64,000 nucleotides of DNA from Helicobacter sp. (GTDB taxonomy: Bacteria; Campylobacterota; Campylobacteria; Campylobacterales; Helicobacteraceae): contig NZ_JAAVGY010000003.1 in NCBI RefSeq assembly GCF_014799995.1, forward strand, positions 1 to 64,000, in the 5' to 3' direction. The notes beneath the pieces were generated by a model that was given only the letters and a program-made list of their open reading frames with translations, did not search any database and was not told the origin of the DNA. Each line of letters opens with the position of its first letter. Within the stretch, counting starts at the first letter, position 1. Both the position numbers and the translations under genes were made by a program. Shown piece after piece: positions 9,161-17,018 of the stretch.

Positions 9161-10076
9161 AAATATGCTCATACTGATTTTTGAATTTTCTGTGAAACCA
9201 TAGCCATTCCTTAGGATTTTCGCGAATAGCTTGTTCTAAAATATCACTTTGGATTTGGGTTAGGTTTTGAATATCTGCTTGTAAATCATCTGTTTTGTGA
9301 AAGGTGATAGGAGGCAGAATCTTGATAATGATTTTGCGATAATCTTTGGAATAAGAAGTAAAGGCATGCACAATTTTGGCATTATACTTCAATGCCAAAA
9401 TAGAAGCAATGGGTGTATGGCGGACATTTTTGCCAAAAAATTTTACCAATAAACCATCGCTTTTTTTTGTGTTTTGGTCTGTTACTGCCCCAACAACTTT
9501 ATTTTTTTTGAGTGCTTTCACGAGCCCTAGCATTGCCCCCCCTCCACCTTTGTTTAATATTTTGATTTGAAACTTAGAGCGCGTTTGTATCAAATAGGAA
9601 TCATATAAGGCATTGTTTGTCATTCTCGCAAGGGCTGTAATGGGGTGATTGAAGTAGCAGCTAAAAGCCGGGAGAGCATATTCCCAATTTCCATAATGTG
9701 CAGTAACAAAAATAATCCTTTCACCCTTTTGAAGCAAGGATTCAATAATCTCTGGATTTTCAAAAGAAATTTTTTCTAAAATGTGTTGCTTGTGGCTCAC
9801 AGATAGCATAAAAAAGGCAATAGAATTATAGACAAGATTGACATAGTTTGTTTTGAGAATCTCTTGCTTTTGGGTTTCAGTTAGGGATTCATTGTAGGCA
9901 AAATCAAGGTTGGCTAATAAATCAAATTTGCGCCTAGAATCTAGCAGATACAAGAGAAGCGCGATTCCTTTTGCGAAGCCAAGACGCAAGAAATGAGGTA
10001 GATATAAAAAGCAGTAGCCTAGAGCCTTTAAACTAGCAAAAAATGCGATTTCTTTTAGGGATTGAAAGAATTTCAT
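9132..10076 (-). CDS. lpxL: Lipid A biosynthesis acyltransferase (LpxL/HtrB family)
   Basis: Inner-membrane late acyltransferase that adds a secondary acyl chain to the lipid A precursor. It has 314 residues, one N-terminal hydrophobic segment, the catalytic HYGNWE (HX4E) near residue 125, VTDQN, FFGKNVRHT and the WLWFHRKFK ending. A run of seven G in the coding strand (9536–9542 on the plus strand) encodes the glycines of LNKGGGGAMLG. It is in frame here and sits at a spot where slippage would inactivate the enzyme. The gene overlaps waaC upstream by ATGA and the GT9 gene downstream. This order is close to H. pylori HP0279–HP0280 as I recall it. Confidence 0.93.
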   Translation of the reverse strand: MKFFQSLKEIAFFASLKALGYCFLYLPHFLRLGFAKGIALLLYLLDSRRKFDLLANLDFAYNESLTETQKQEILKTNYVNLVYNSIAFFMLSVSHKQHILEKISFENPEIIESLLQKGERIIFVTAHYGNWEYALPAFSCYFNHPITALARMTNNALYDSYLIQTRSKFQIKILNKGGGGAMLGLVKALKKNKVVGAVTDQNTKKSDGLLVKFFGKNVRHTPIASILALKYNAKIVHAFTSYSKDYRKIIIKILPPITFHKTDDLQADIQNLTQIQSDILEQAIRENPKEWLWFHRKFKNQYEHIYENPNHQTQ

Positions 10077-11086
10077 AGGGCGTCTTTAGGGGTTTGGTCT
10101 AAAAGTCTGCAAGCCACTTCATAGATACTCGCAGGAGAAATCGTGCGAATGCTAAAATCATCTTTTTGATAATTTGCTTCTGCGTTAGCACTTAGAGAGA
10201 GATTCTGCATTGTGTGTAGATTGAATCTTTGCGGTGGAGTTGCTCCAAAGAGCGTGATAGAGGGACGATGAAGAGCCCAAGCCAAATGCGTGATACCTGT
10301 ATCGCCCCCGATAATCAAATCCATTTGTGCTACGAGTGTTTTGACTTGATTTAGGTTAAGATTGTGGATATTTTGGAATTGCACACTTTTAGGATTTGGA
10401 ATCGTCAAATTGTAGCGACTTAGAAAAAGCGGTGTAATCTCTCTTGTATTCAAGAGCGAAGCGAGTGCGACAAAGGATTCTAGGGGATAGGTTTTATTGG
10501 CTTTAGAGGTCTCTAATACGCAGAGGACTTTTTTGCCTTGTGGTAATGCAAAAGGCAAGGGGAGGTTTTGGAATCCTAAAAAGTCTTTGGGATTTTTTAA
10601 GGTTTCTAAAGTTGGGACGCTTAAGCCTAATGCACCAAAAGCTAAAGTCGCATTGCGTAGTAGGATATGCTCCTCATAAGGAATAGGAATTTTTCGATGA
10701 TAAAAAAGTGTGGCGAGAGATTCTTTAGCCGATTGGAAGCCGATGATTTGGGCTGTCGTTAGAATTTTGCTAACAAAAGCAGACTTGAGTAAGCCTTGCA
10801 AATCTAATACCATATCGTAGGATTCTTGTTTAAGAGTATGGTAAATGGCTTTGAGAGCCTTAAAATCTTTAGTAGCAATGGCTTGCTTGAATGGTAGGGT
10901 AACTAGTCTATCAATGCAGGGCGAATCCTCTAAAATTGCGCTAAAAACACTATCAACATACCAATGCAAAGTGATATTGTGCATTGTTTTTAGAGATTCC
11001 AATAAAATAGGCAAGACGCTTGCACTATGGATAATGTCGCCCATTGCACTTAAACGAACAATAGCAATCTTAAGAGGAGTTTTCAT
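10073..11086 (-). CDS. waaC: Lipopolysaccharide heptosyltransferase I WaaC
   Basis: GT9 enzyme that transfers the first L-glycero-D-manno-heptose onto Kdo of the inner core. It has 337 residues. The acceptor-side N-terminus KIAIVRLSAMGDIIHSASVL is diagnostic, followed by MVLDLQGLLKSA, and the donor site holds IIGGDTGITHLAWAL and ITLFGATPP. The start overlaps the ppx/gppA stop and the end overlaps lpxL, so the operon is tightly coupled. The neighbours ppx/gppA and ferredoxin match the H. pylori order. Confidence 0.94.
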   Translation of the reverse strand: MKTPLKIAIVRLSAMGDIIHSASVLPILLESLKTMHNITLHWYVDSVFSAILEDSPCIDRLVTLPFKQAIATKDFKALKAIYHTLKQESYDMVLDLQGLLKSAFVSKILTTAQIIGFQSAKESLATLFYHRKIPIPYEEHILLRNATLAFGALGLSVPTLETLKNPKDFLGFQNLPLPFALPQGKKVLCVLETSKANKTYPLESFVALASLLNTREITPLFLSRYNLTIPNPKSVQFQNIHNLNLNQVKTLVAQMDLIIGGDTGITHLAWALHRPSITLFGATPPQRFNLHTMQNLSLSANAEANYQKDDFSIRTISPASIYEVACRLLDQTPKDAL

Positions 11087-12576
11087 TAATTTAAACTTGA
11101 ATCTTTTGAGGCTTGAACAAATGCAATTTCTACGATTGGATTGGGTAGGATTAACTTATCAATTTGTTCGCGCACGAGATAAGAGGGGCTAGGGTGTGCG
11201 ATTTGTAGTCTTAGTCCCTTAGGGTGGGTTTGGAAAGCAAATTCAAAGTCTTTTGGGGTTTGGTTTTGGCTTAGGATTTCACAAAGCCCGACAAAAAAGC
11301 TAAGAATCCGAATCTCTTTTATCTCCGGTAGTAAGTCTGCATAATGCAGAGAATCTGGAATCTTTTTAGAGGCAAATTTTACAAGTGTGGCAATGAGTAG
11401 GCGGTCTTGATGACCTAAGCCATAATTAAGAGCATTAAAAAGAATATAGTTTCCGTGATGACTTTTTTCATAAAAGTTTAATGCGATTCCGATATTGCAT
11501 AGCTCCGCACTAATGCTTAAATGCTGTTCGTAGGAAGTGCTAACTAGCGAATAATCCTTTTGTGCCTTAAAGAGCTTTAGTGCTAAGGATTTTTGCAAAT
11601 TAGATTGTTTAATGTCGCGAATAAATCGGTCTTTTAGATTTCTCACGCTGGGATTAAAACGGGGTGGAAAGTGTCCATTTTCGTAACGCAAAAGGTCTTC
11701 TAAAAACACTCCCTCACGCACGCCAACCCCGCTTGTAACGACATTTTTTGCTTCAAAGTTCAATAAGGCTAGATGAAAGATGAGTGCGCCCCCTTGAATA
11801 GAATCAATCCTGTCCTCTTTAATGCCAAGTTGCGGCAATTCCTTAGGTTTAGCGGTGTAGATTTGGCGGAAAAAATCAGAATGTGCAGAAAAGTCGTATT
11901 CGAAAGCGTGTAAAGTATCTAGCGGATAATTGATTTGCTGCTGAATCGTTTTGCTTAATGCCCTAGCAGTTCCTCCAATCCCAAAAATACGTTGATGACG
12001 AAAGTGAGGGGGAATCTGTGCGAGATTCTGCTTGACAAATGCAATTGCTCCTTCTAAATCCCCTTTGTCAAAGAATAATTCTTTGAGGCGGATTGTCCCT
12101 AGATTGAGCGAGATTTTATCAATCACTTTGCAATTCTCAATGAGTGCGCATTCTGTGCTTCCTCCGCCAATGTCAATCGTAAGCCCCTCACGATAAGGCA
12201 ATAAATTCAATGCGCTTAATGCCCCGAAATACGCCTCTTGCTCGCCTGTAATGACTTTAATTTTAAGTCCGATTTCTCGTGCGAGCTTTAGAAAATCTGC
12301 CTTGTTGGGTGCATCACGTACCGCCGAAGTGGCAACGCATAGAATCTTGCGTGCTTTATGGGTTTTGGCAATCCATAGAAAATCTTTCAAGGCACAAAGG
12401 GCGCGTTCCATTGGCTTGGGTTGTAAATAGCCTTGATGTTCATAGGTAGATTCAGAGATTCTCACTTTGCTTTTGGTTTCATAAAGCAAGTGGAATCCCA
12501 AATGGCTTGTTTTTTCAAAAATCGCCATTCTTGCGGAGTTTGAGCCAATATCAATAATTGCAGTGATTTGTGCCAC
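11086..12576 (-). CDS. ppx: Ppx/GppA family exopolyphosphatase / pppGpp phosphohydrolase
   Basis: ASKHA-fold phosphatase acting on polyphosphate and/or pppGpp. It has 496 residues. The N-terminal phosphate loop is AIIDIGSNSARMAIFE, the catalytic region includes GEQEAYFGALSAL, and the second loop is TIDIGGGSTECALIE. GIGGTARALSK follows, then a helical HD-like C-terminal domain (HLSISAELCNIG, HGNYILFNALNYGL). Family members differ in substrate preference, which cannot be assigned from sequence. It sits 6 bases downstream of the ferredoxin gene and overlaps waaC. Confidence 0.92.
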   Translation of the reverse strand: MAQITAIIDIGSNSARMAIFEKTSHLGFHLLYETKSKVRISESTYEHQGYLQPKPMERALCALKDFLWIAKTHKARKILCVATSAVRDAPNKADFLKLAREIGLKIKVITGEQEAYFGALSALNLLPYREGLTIDIGGGSTECALIENCKVIDKISLNLGTIRLKELFFDKGDLEGAIAFVKQNLAQIPPHFRHQRIFGIGGTARALSKTIQQQINYPLDTLHAFEYDFSAHSDFFRQIYTAKPKELPQLGIKEDRIDSIQGGALIFHLALLNFEAKNVVTSGVGVREGVFLEDLLRYENGHFPPRFNPSVRNLKDRFIRDIKQSNLQKSLALKLFKAQKDYSLVSTSYEQHLSISAELCNIGIALNFYEKSHHGNYILFNALNYGLGHQDRLLIATLVKFASKKIPDSLHYADLLPEIKEIRILSFFVGLCEILSQNQTPKDFEFAFQTHPKGLRLQIAHPSPSYLVREQIDKLILPNPIVEIAFVQASKDSSLN

Positions 12577-12582
12577 TTTGCT

Positions 12583-12840
12583 TTACCTTAAATCTTCTTG
12601 ATGTAGTTGAGAATGTTTAAATTTTAGCTCCTCTAGTGTTTCTACATTGTCAGGGTCAGAAACGATTGCATCTACGGGGCAAACAGAGAGGCAAGCAGGC
12701 TCATCATAGAATCCATAGCATTCTGTGCAACGTTCTGGGTCAATGGTATAATAAGGGTCTCCCTCTTCAATCGCTTCATTGGGGCATTCTTCACGACAGG
12801 CATCACACGCAATACATTCTTCATTAATCATTAAAGACAT
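12583..12840 (-). CDS. fdx: YfhL-type 2[4Fe-4S] ferredoxin
   Basis: Small electron carrier with two [4Fe-4S] clusters. The first motif is CIACDACREECP and the second is CTECYGFYDEPACLSVCP, whose insertion marks the YfhL/FdxA-like Alvin type. The start at 12840 (MSLMINEEC) is chosen because GGAG lies six bases upstream of it, whereas the ATG at 12852 has no Shine-Dalgarno sequence. About 85 residues. It heads the minus-strand operon. The divergent wecB promoter lies in the same 170-base gap. Confidence 0.93.
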   Translation of the reverse strand: MSLMINEECIACDACREECPNEAIEEGDPYYTIDPERCTECYGFYDEPACLSVCPVDAIVSDPDNVETLEELKFKHSQLHQEDLR

Positions 12841-12928
12841 AAGTTGCTCCATTAATTTAATAAATTTTAAAATAAAGTTTTTAACTAAAAAATTCTAAAG
12901 AATTACTTAAAAATTATTTTTCTGTAAG

Positions 12929-12967
12929 CCCCCCACCCCTTTTTTTTTAGAAATTAATTGCTATAAT
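12929..12967 (+). promoter_or_regulatory. wecB promoter with C6/T9 tracts and extended -10
   Basis: TATAAT at 12962–12967 is preceded by TG at 12959–12960, an extended -10 box, 40 bases upstream of the preferred wecB TTG. A run of six C (12929–12934) and a run of nine T (12940–12948) lie where the -35 region and spacer would be. Length changes in the T tract could alter promoter strength, as described for T tracts in some H. pylori adhesin promoters. The promoter call is from sequence only. Confidence 0.5.
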
Positions 12968-13007
12968 TGCTAAATTTTTTTTGGATTTTAATTTTTTAGG
13001 AGATTCT

Positions 13008-14125
13008 TTGAAAAAAATTATTGTGATTTTTGGCACACGTCCAGAAGTTATTAAATTGGCTCCTGTAATTTTAGAATTAAAAAAATATCCATACCTCTAC
13101 AATGTTGTACTTTGTAATACAGAGCAGCAAAAAGATATTTCTAATCAGGCTTTGGAGTTTTTTGGATTGAAAGCAGATATTTCTTTGGATTCTATGACAA
13201 ATAATCAGACTCTATGTCAAATTCAAAGCAAGATTTTATCCAAATTGGAGGGAGTATTCCGCGAACATTTTGATTTGACTATTATTCAAGGTGATACAAT
13301 GAGTGTTTTTGTGGGTGCTTTAGTTAGTTTTTACCATAAAGTACCCATTGCCTATGTTGAATCAGGTTTGCGTTCTAATGATTTATTTGAGCCATTTCCA
13401 GAAGAGGTGATTCGGCAGTGTGTGAGCAGAATCGCAAGGATTCATTTTGTTCCATCTTCGCAAAGCAAGTCCAATTTGATACGAGAAAACATTCATTCCA
13501 ACATCTACCAAGTAGGCAATACAAGTATTGATGCCCTATCTTTACTATCTCAAAATTCAATGCAGCAATCATTACAATTCTTTGATAATCTAGTGGGGGG
13601 GGGGGCTTTTTAAATAGTGAAATTGTCTTAGTTACTGTTCATCGTAGAGAAAATCACGGAAAACGTTTAGAAGTTATTGTAAATGCAATTCGTGATTTAG
13701 CATATAGATTCCCCACGCACCTTTTTGTTATACCTGTTCATCCTAATCCTAATGTTGCTTCAATTTTTGCGAGTTTGAAAAAATCTCCTAATATTTTTTT
13801 GTTACAGCCCTTAGAATATCCTCAACTTGTCCTTATTATGAAATCCGCAAAATTAATTTTAACTGATAGTGGAGGGATTCAAGAAGAGGCTACCGCCTTT
13901 GGTGTTCCACTTATAGTGCTACGATATAAAACAGAACGTGTAGAGGGTGTAGAATCTGGATTTGCGAAGTTGGTTGGTGCGGATTATCAGAGGATTTTAG
14001 GAGAATCTAGTCAAATCTTAACTCAAGACAAGCAATCAACGAGAGTTCATAAACCAAGTCCTTATGGAGATGGTAAGGCAAGTCAAAAAATAGAGAATAA
14101 AATTAGGGAGTTTTTTAATGAATAA
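13008..14125 (+). CDS. wecB: UDP-GlcNAc 2-epimerase WecB-like, phase-variable, frame OFF
   Basis: Non-hydrolysing epimerase that interconverts UDP-GlcNAc and UDP-ManNAc for surface glycan synthesis. The N-terminal part starts at TTG 13008 with AGGAG five bases upstream and shows FGTRPEVIKLAPVI, IIQGDTMSVFVGAL and YVESGLRS…FPEEVIRQ. It stops at 13611–13613, just past 11 G (13595–13605). The C-terminal half continues in another frame from about 13604 to 14125 with VTVHRREN, VIPVHPNPNV, LTDSGGIQEEATAFG and VPLIVLRYKTERVEGVE. With 9 or 12 G the two frames join into one intact protein of about 372 residues. So this reads as one contingency gene in the OFF state, not two genes. It overlaps the next gene by 8 bases. 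Confidence 0.88.
13595..13605 (+). repeat. Poly-G tract (11 G) in wecB
   Basis: Uninterrupted run of eleven G between AGT and CTTTTTAA. Reading the wecB frame through it gives VGGGAF and a stop. Adding one G or removing two gives VGGG(G)FLNSEIVLV, which continues to 14125. Slipped-strand mispairing at such tracts is the classic on/off switch in Helicobacter and Campylobacter. Confidence 0.95.
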
Positions 14126-16235
14126 ATTAGTTAGTGTTGTGTTGCCAACTTATAATGGCGAAAAATATTTGAGGCAATCCATTGAAAGCGTCTTAAATCA
14201 GTCTTATGAAAATTTAGAACTAATTCTTGTTAATGATTGTTCTAGTGATGACACGCAAAGTATCATTTCAGAATATGCAAAACAAGATAAACGTGTAGTG
14301 AGTATCATAAATTCTCAAAATTACAAACTACCAAAATCTTTAAATGTTGGCTTTAGAGAAGCAAAGGGAGAATATTATACTTGGACTTCTGATGATAATT
14401 ATTATCAACAGAATGCCATAGAGGAGATGGTAGATTATTTGGAGTCTCATCAAGATAAAGTTGCTGTGTGTGCTAATTATATTTATATTGATGTAATTAA
14501 AGGAATAGAATTTGAAGTAATTACTATCCCAAATGATATAGAACGCTTGATATTTGATGGAAATCCTTGTGGGGCTTGTTTTCTCTATCGTTCATCAATC
14601 GCTAAGCAAATTGGGAATTATAATGAAAAACAATATTTAACAGAGGATTATGATTTTTGGTTGCGAATGGGACTTATTGGAGAGATAGGACATATTAATA
14701 GAAGTCTTTATTCTTATCGCAACCATATAGATTCTTTAACTTCACAAAAGAAATTAGAAATCATTCAAAAGACAAGAATATTGCGTCATTCATATTTACA
14801 AAGGTATTTACAAAAATTTCCATATTTGAAGCAAGCACAAAAATTTAAGAAAGCTATGATAGAAGAGCAAATGATAGAGTTGGGACAAACTCGTGATATG
14901 AATTTAATTGAAAAAATCAATAGTCAAAAGGAGATTTCGAAGAAAGTGCTTTATAAACTATATAAAAGTTTTTGGGAAGAATCTTTAGATGCTATTTATT
15001 TGGAGGCAATCAAAAGACTTAGTTTGTTTTATAGAATAAAAACCTTAAGTAAAAAAATTTTTAAAAGAATTTATCTTAAAAAGATTGTTGGTTGCAAATG
15101 TAAACACTATTTGTTTGGTATTCGGATTGGGACTTCTTGGAATTGCAACGTCAAAGAAATTTTTAATAAAATCACACGTGAAGTTTCAGAAATCCATAGA
15201 GGGAAATTTCTTGTAGTCATTCCCAGTGATAAATTGGAAGATTATGTCAAAAAAGGATTTAATTCACTTCGCTTATCCACTTACTATAATCCTAATGGAT
15301 TTTTTGATAAGGTGTTTTGTCTAGGGATTGATGAAAAATTTGGTATGACGATAATTGGTGTTTCACCAAAGATTTATCGCAAGGCATTAGAGATTATTAA
15401 GCCTGTTTGTGTTCGCGCTTATGGGGGATATTGGGCGACTACTTTTGCAGTTTCTCATCGCGTGAATGGAATCCCTGTGGTTTGTAGTGTGCATGATACA
15501 AACCCATCATTGTTATACAAAGAAATTTGTGGTGCGGATAAAGTCATAGTGATGTCCAAAGCAGTAGCTACTTTATGCTTGAATAGGGGGGTGCAAGAAT
15601 CTAAGATTGAAATCTTGCCGAATCGTGTAGATATTTCTAAATTCTATCCCCAAAAAATTATGAATTTAGAGAATTTTTCTAAAAACTTTAAATGGATTTT
15701 ATATATTGGTAGATTGGCAGAGCAGAAAAATCTTGATACACTCTTACAAGCTTTTTCTCTATTACCTGATGAATATAGGCTACTTATTGTGGGTAGAGGT
15801 GAAGCTTCAAAATATCAACTTTTGAGTGAAAGTTTAGGAGTGCAGAAACGTATTGTTTGGAAAGAAGCAATTACAAATGAAGAGTTGCCAAAGTATTATA
15901 ATTTTATGGATTGCTTTTGTGTGCCAAGTCGTTGGGAAGGCTTTGGAATAGTTTTTATAGAAGCGGCGGCTTGTGGAATGCCCATTGTAACTTCCAATAT
16001 TTCTCCAATGAATGAGTTTTTGACGCATAATGTCAGTGCTTATTTGGTAGATGATTATGAGAATCCCAAAGCCTTAAGTGAAGCAATTCTCGCTGTATGT
16101 GAAAATAAAAATTATGCGGAAGTTTTGAAAAAGGGTGCAGTCCAAGTAGCTAGTAAATTTGCTAAAGAAAAAATTGATGCACAGGAGGCAGAGATATATT
16201 CAAGAATAAAGGATAAAAATGCAGCGAAATCATAG
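14118..16235 (+). CDS. Bifunctional GT2–GT4 glycosyltransferase fusion
   Basis: A 705-residue two-domain protein. Residues 1 to about 230 are a GT2 (GT-A) domain: VSVVLPTYNGEKYLRQSIES, LVNDCSSDDT, the DXD-like TWTSDDNYY and TEDYDFWLRMG. A basic linker (about 240–345) follows. Residues about 350–705 form a GT4 (GT-B) domain with SVHDTNPSLLY, VIVMSKAVA, ILYIGRLAEQKNLDTLL and the E-x7-E site PSRWEGFGIVFIEAAACGMP. It probably adds two sugars of one glycan in sequence; donors are unknown. The start overlaps the wecB end by 8 bases and the end overlaps the methyltransferase by 17, so the three are likely coupled. The region is more AT-rich than its neighbours, suggesting acquisition. Confidence 0.86.
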   Translation: MNKLVSVVLPTYNGEKYLRQSIESVLNQSYENLELILVNDCSSDDTQSIISEYAKQDKRVVSIINSQNYKLPKSLNVGFREAKGEYYTWTSDDNYYQQNAIEEMVDYLESHQDKVAVCANYIYIDVIKGIEFEVITIPNDIERLIFDGNPCGACFLYRSSIAKQIGNYNEKQYLTEDYDFWLRMGLIGEIGHINRSLYSYRNHIDSLTSQKKLEIIQKTRILRHSYLQRYLQKFPYLKQAQKFKKAMIEEQMIELGQTRDMNLIEKINSQKEISKKVLYKLYKSFWEESLDAIYLEAIKRLSLFYRIKTLSKKIFKRIYLKKIVGCKCKHYLFGIRIGTSWNCNVKEIFNKITREVSEIHRGKFLVVIPSDKLEDYVKKGFNSLRLSTYYNPNGFFDKVFCLGIDEKFGMTIIGVSPKIYRKALEIIKPVCVRAYGGYWATTFAVSHRVNGIPVVCSVHDTNPSLLYKEICGADKVIVMSKAVATLCLNRGVQESKIEILPNRVDISKFYPQKIMNLENFSKNFKWILYIGRLAEQKNLDTLLQAFSLLPDEYRLLIVGRGEASKYQLLSESLGVQKRIVWKEAITNEELPKYYNFMDCFCVPSRWEGFGIVFIEAAACGMPIVTSNISPMNEFLTHNVSAYLVDDYENPKALSEAILAVCENKNYAEVLKKGAVQVASKFAKEKIDAQEAEIYSRIKDKNAAKS

Positions 16236-17006
16236 AATGGTCAAGATTCTTAGTTGTTTTATTTCGGATAGAGAAAAAAGACGTGCTTTTAGAGCAAAGT
16301 ATGGGTCTTATCCTCTCAATCAAAACTATCAAAAGGCAATGCAAATTTGTGAAAATGCAAAAAATCTAGTAGATATTGGTTGTGGTCCAAGTCCCCATAG
16401 AAATGCTAAATATGCAGTTGATATGTTTGCTTCAAAGACAATTCATAGACACGCGGGGGGGGGGGAATTATAGATGAAAAGAGCCTCAAAGAGAGAGGAA
16501 TCAAATTTATAGAATCTGCAGTGGAAAAAATGCCCTTTGACGATAAGTTTTTTGATGTTTCTTTGAGTCGGCATATGATAGAACATGTAGATAATCCGAT
16601 TGTAGCTTGCAAGGAGATTATGAGAGTTTCTCAAAGTGGGGTTATTATTTGTCCTAATGTATTTGCGGAGTATATATTTGGTAGAACTTATCATAAGTGG
16701 TTTGTGCAAAGGCGAGGAAATACTTTGATATTTGTCGAGAAAAATGAAAGCGAAATTTCACCACTTTTTGGTAATCCTCCAAGAGTTGAAAATAGTAGAG
16801 TTAATGGCGATAAAAATACAAATCCTTTTGATATTTTGCTAAATGATAGGCATTGGTATAAGGGATTTGAGGGATATAAAAGGTTATCAGAGAAAATTAG
16901 AGCACTTTGGTATGGACATGAACCTGCAATAGAGAATGTATTGATTTGGGAGGGTAGCTTCAATGTAGTGGTTATCAGTCAAAATGGTGGTGTTTCACAA
17001 ATTTAG
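16219..17006 (+). CDS. Class I SAM methyltransferase, phase-variable, frame OFF
   Basis: Methyltransferase-11-type protein that probably methylates a glycan or its precursor. The ATG at 16219 has AAGGA six bases upstream. Motif I is LVDIGCGPSPH (about residue 53), then AVDMFASK; after the tract come VEKMPFDDKFFDVSLSRHMIEHVDNP and VIICPN, the usual motifs of the family. The N-terminal frame stops at 16471–16473 just after 11 G (16455–16465). The C-terminal frame is open from about 16464 to 17006. Nine or twelve G would restore a protein of about 262 residues. It overlaps the end of the glycosyltransferase. Confidence 0.85.
16455..16465 (+). repeat. Poly-G tract (11 G) in the methyltransferase gene
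   Basis: Run of eleven G after ACGC and before AATTATAG. As assembled the frame reads HAGGGEL and stops. With 9 or 12 G it reads through GGGIIDEKSLKE into the rest of the methyltransferase. The frame rule is the same as for the wecB tract. Confidence 0.95.
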
Positions 17007-17018
17007 CTAAAATAGGTT

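Noticed and set aside
12981..13007. Longer wecB start (TTG at 12981) giving an N-terminal extension
   Set aside because: The extension has no Shine-Dalgarno sequence and AGGAG lies correctly for the TTG at 13008, where homologues begin (KKIIVIFGTRPE).
13595..13605. Simple sequencing error as the sole cause of the wecB frameshift
   Set aside because: Possible, because homopolymers are error-prone, but tracts of the same kind occur in the methyltransferase and the FkbM remnant, a pattern matching contingency genes. Raw reads would settle it.
13775..14125. Separate small gene encoding an epimerase fragment
   Set aside because: The frame is open upstream to the poly-G tract and continues wecB; its ATG is internal.
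16521..17006. Independent methyltransferase gene beginning MEKMPF
   Set aside because: It lacks the SAM motif I; the frame runs upstream to the G tract and completes the gene at 16219.
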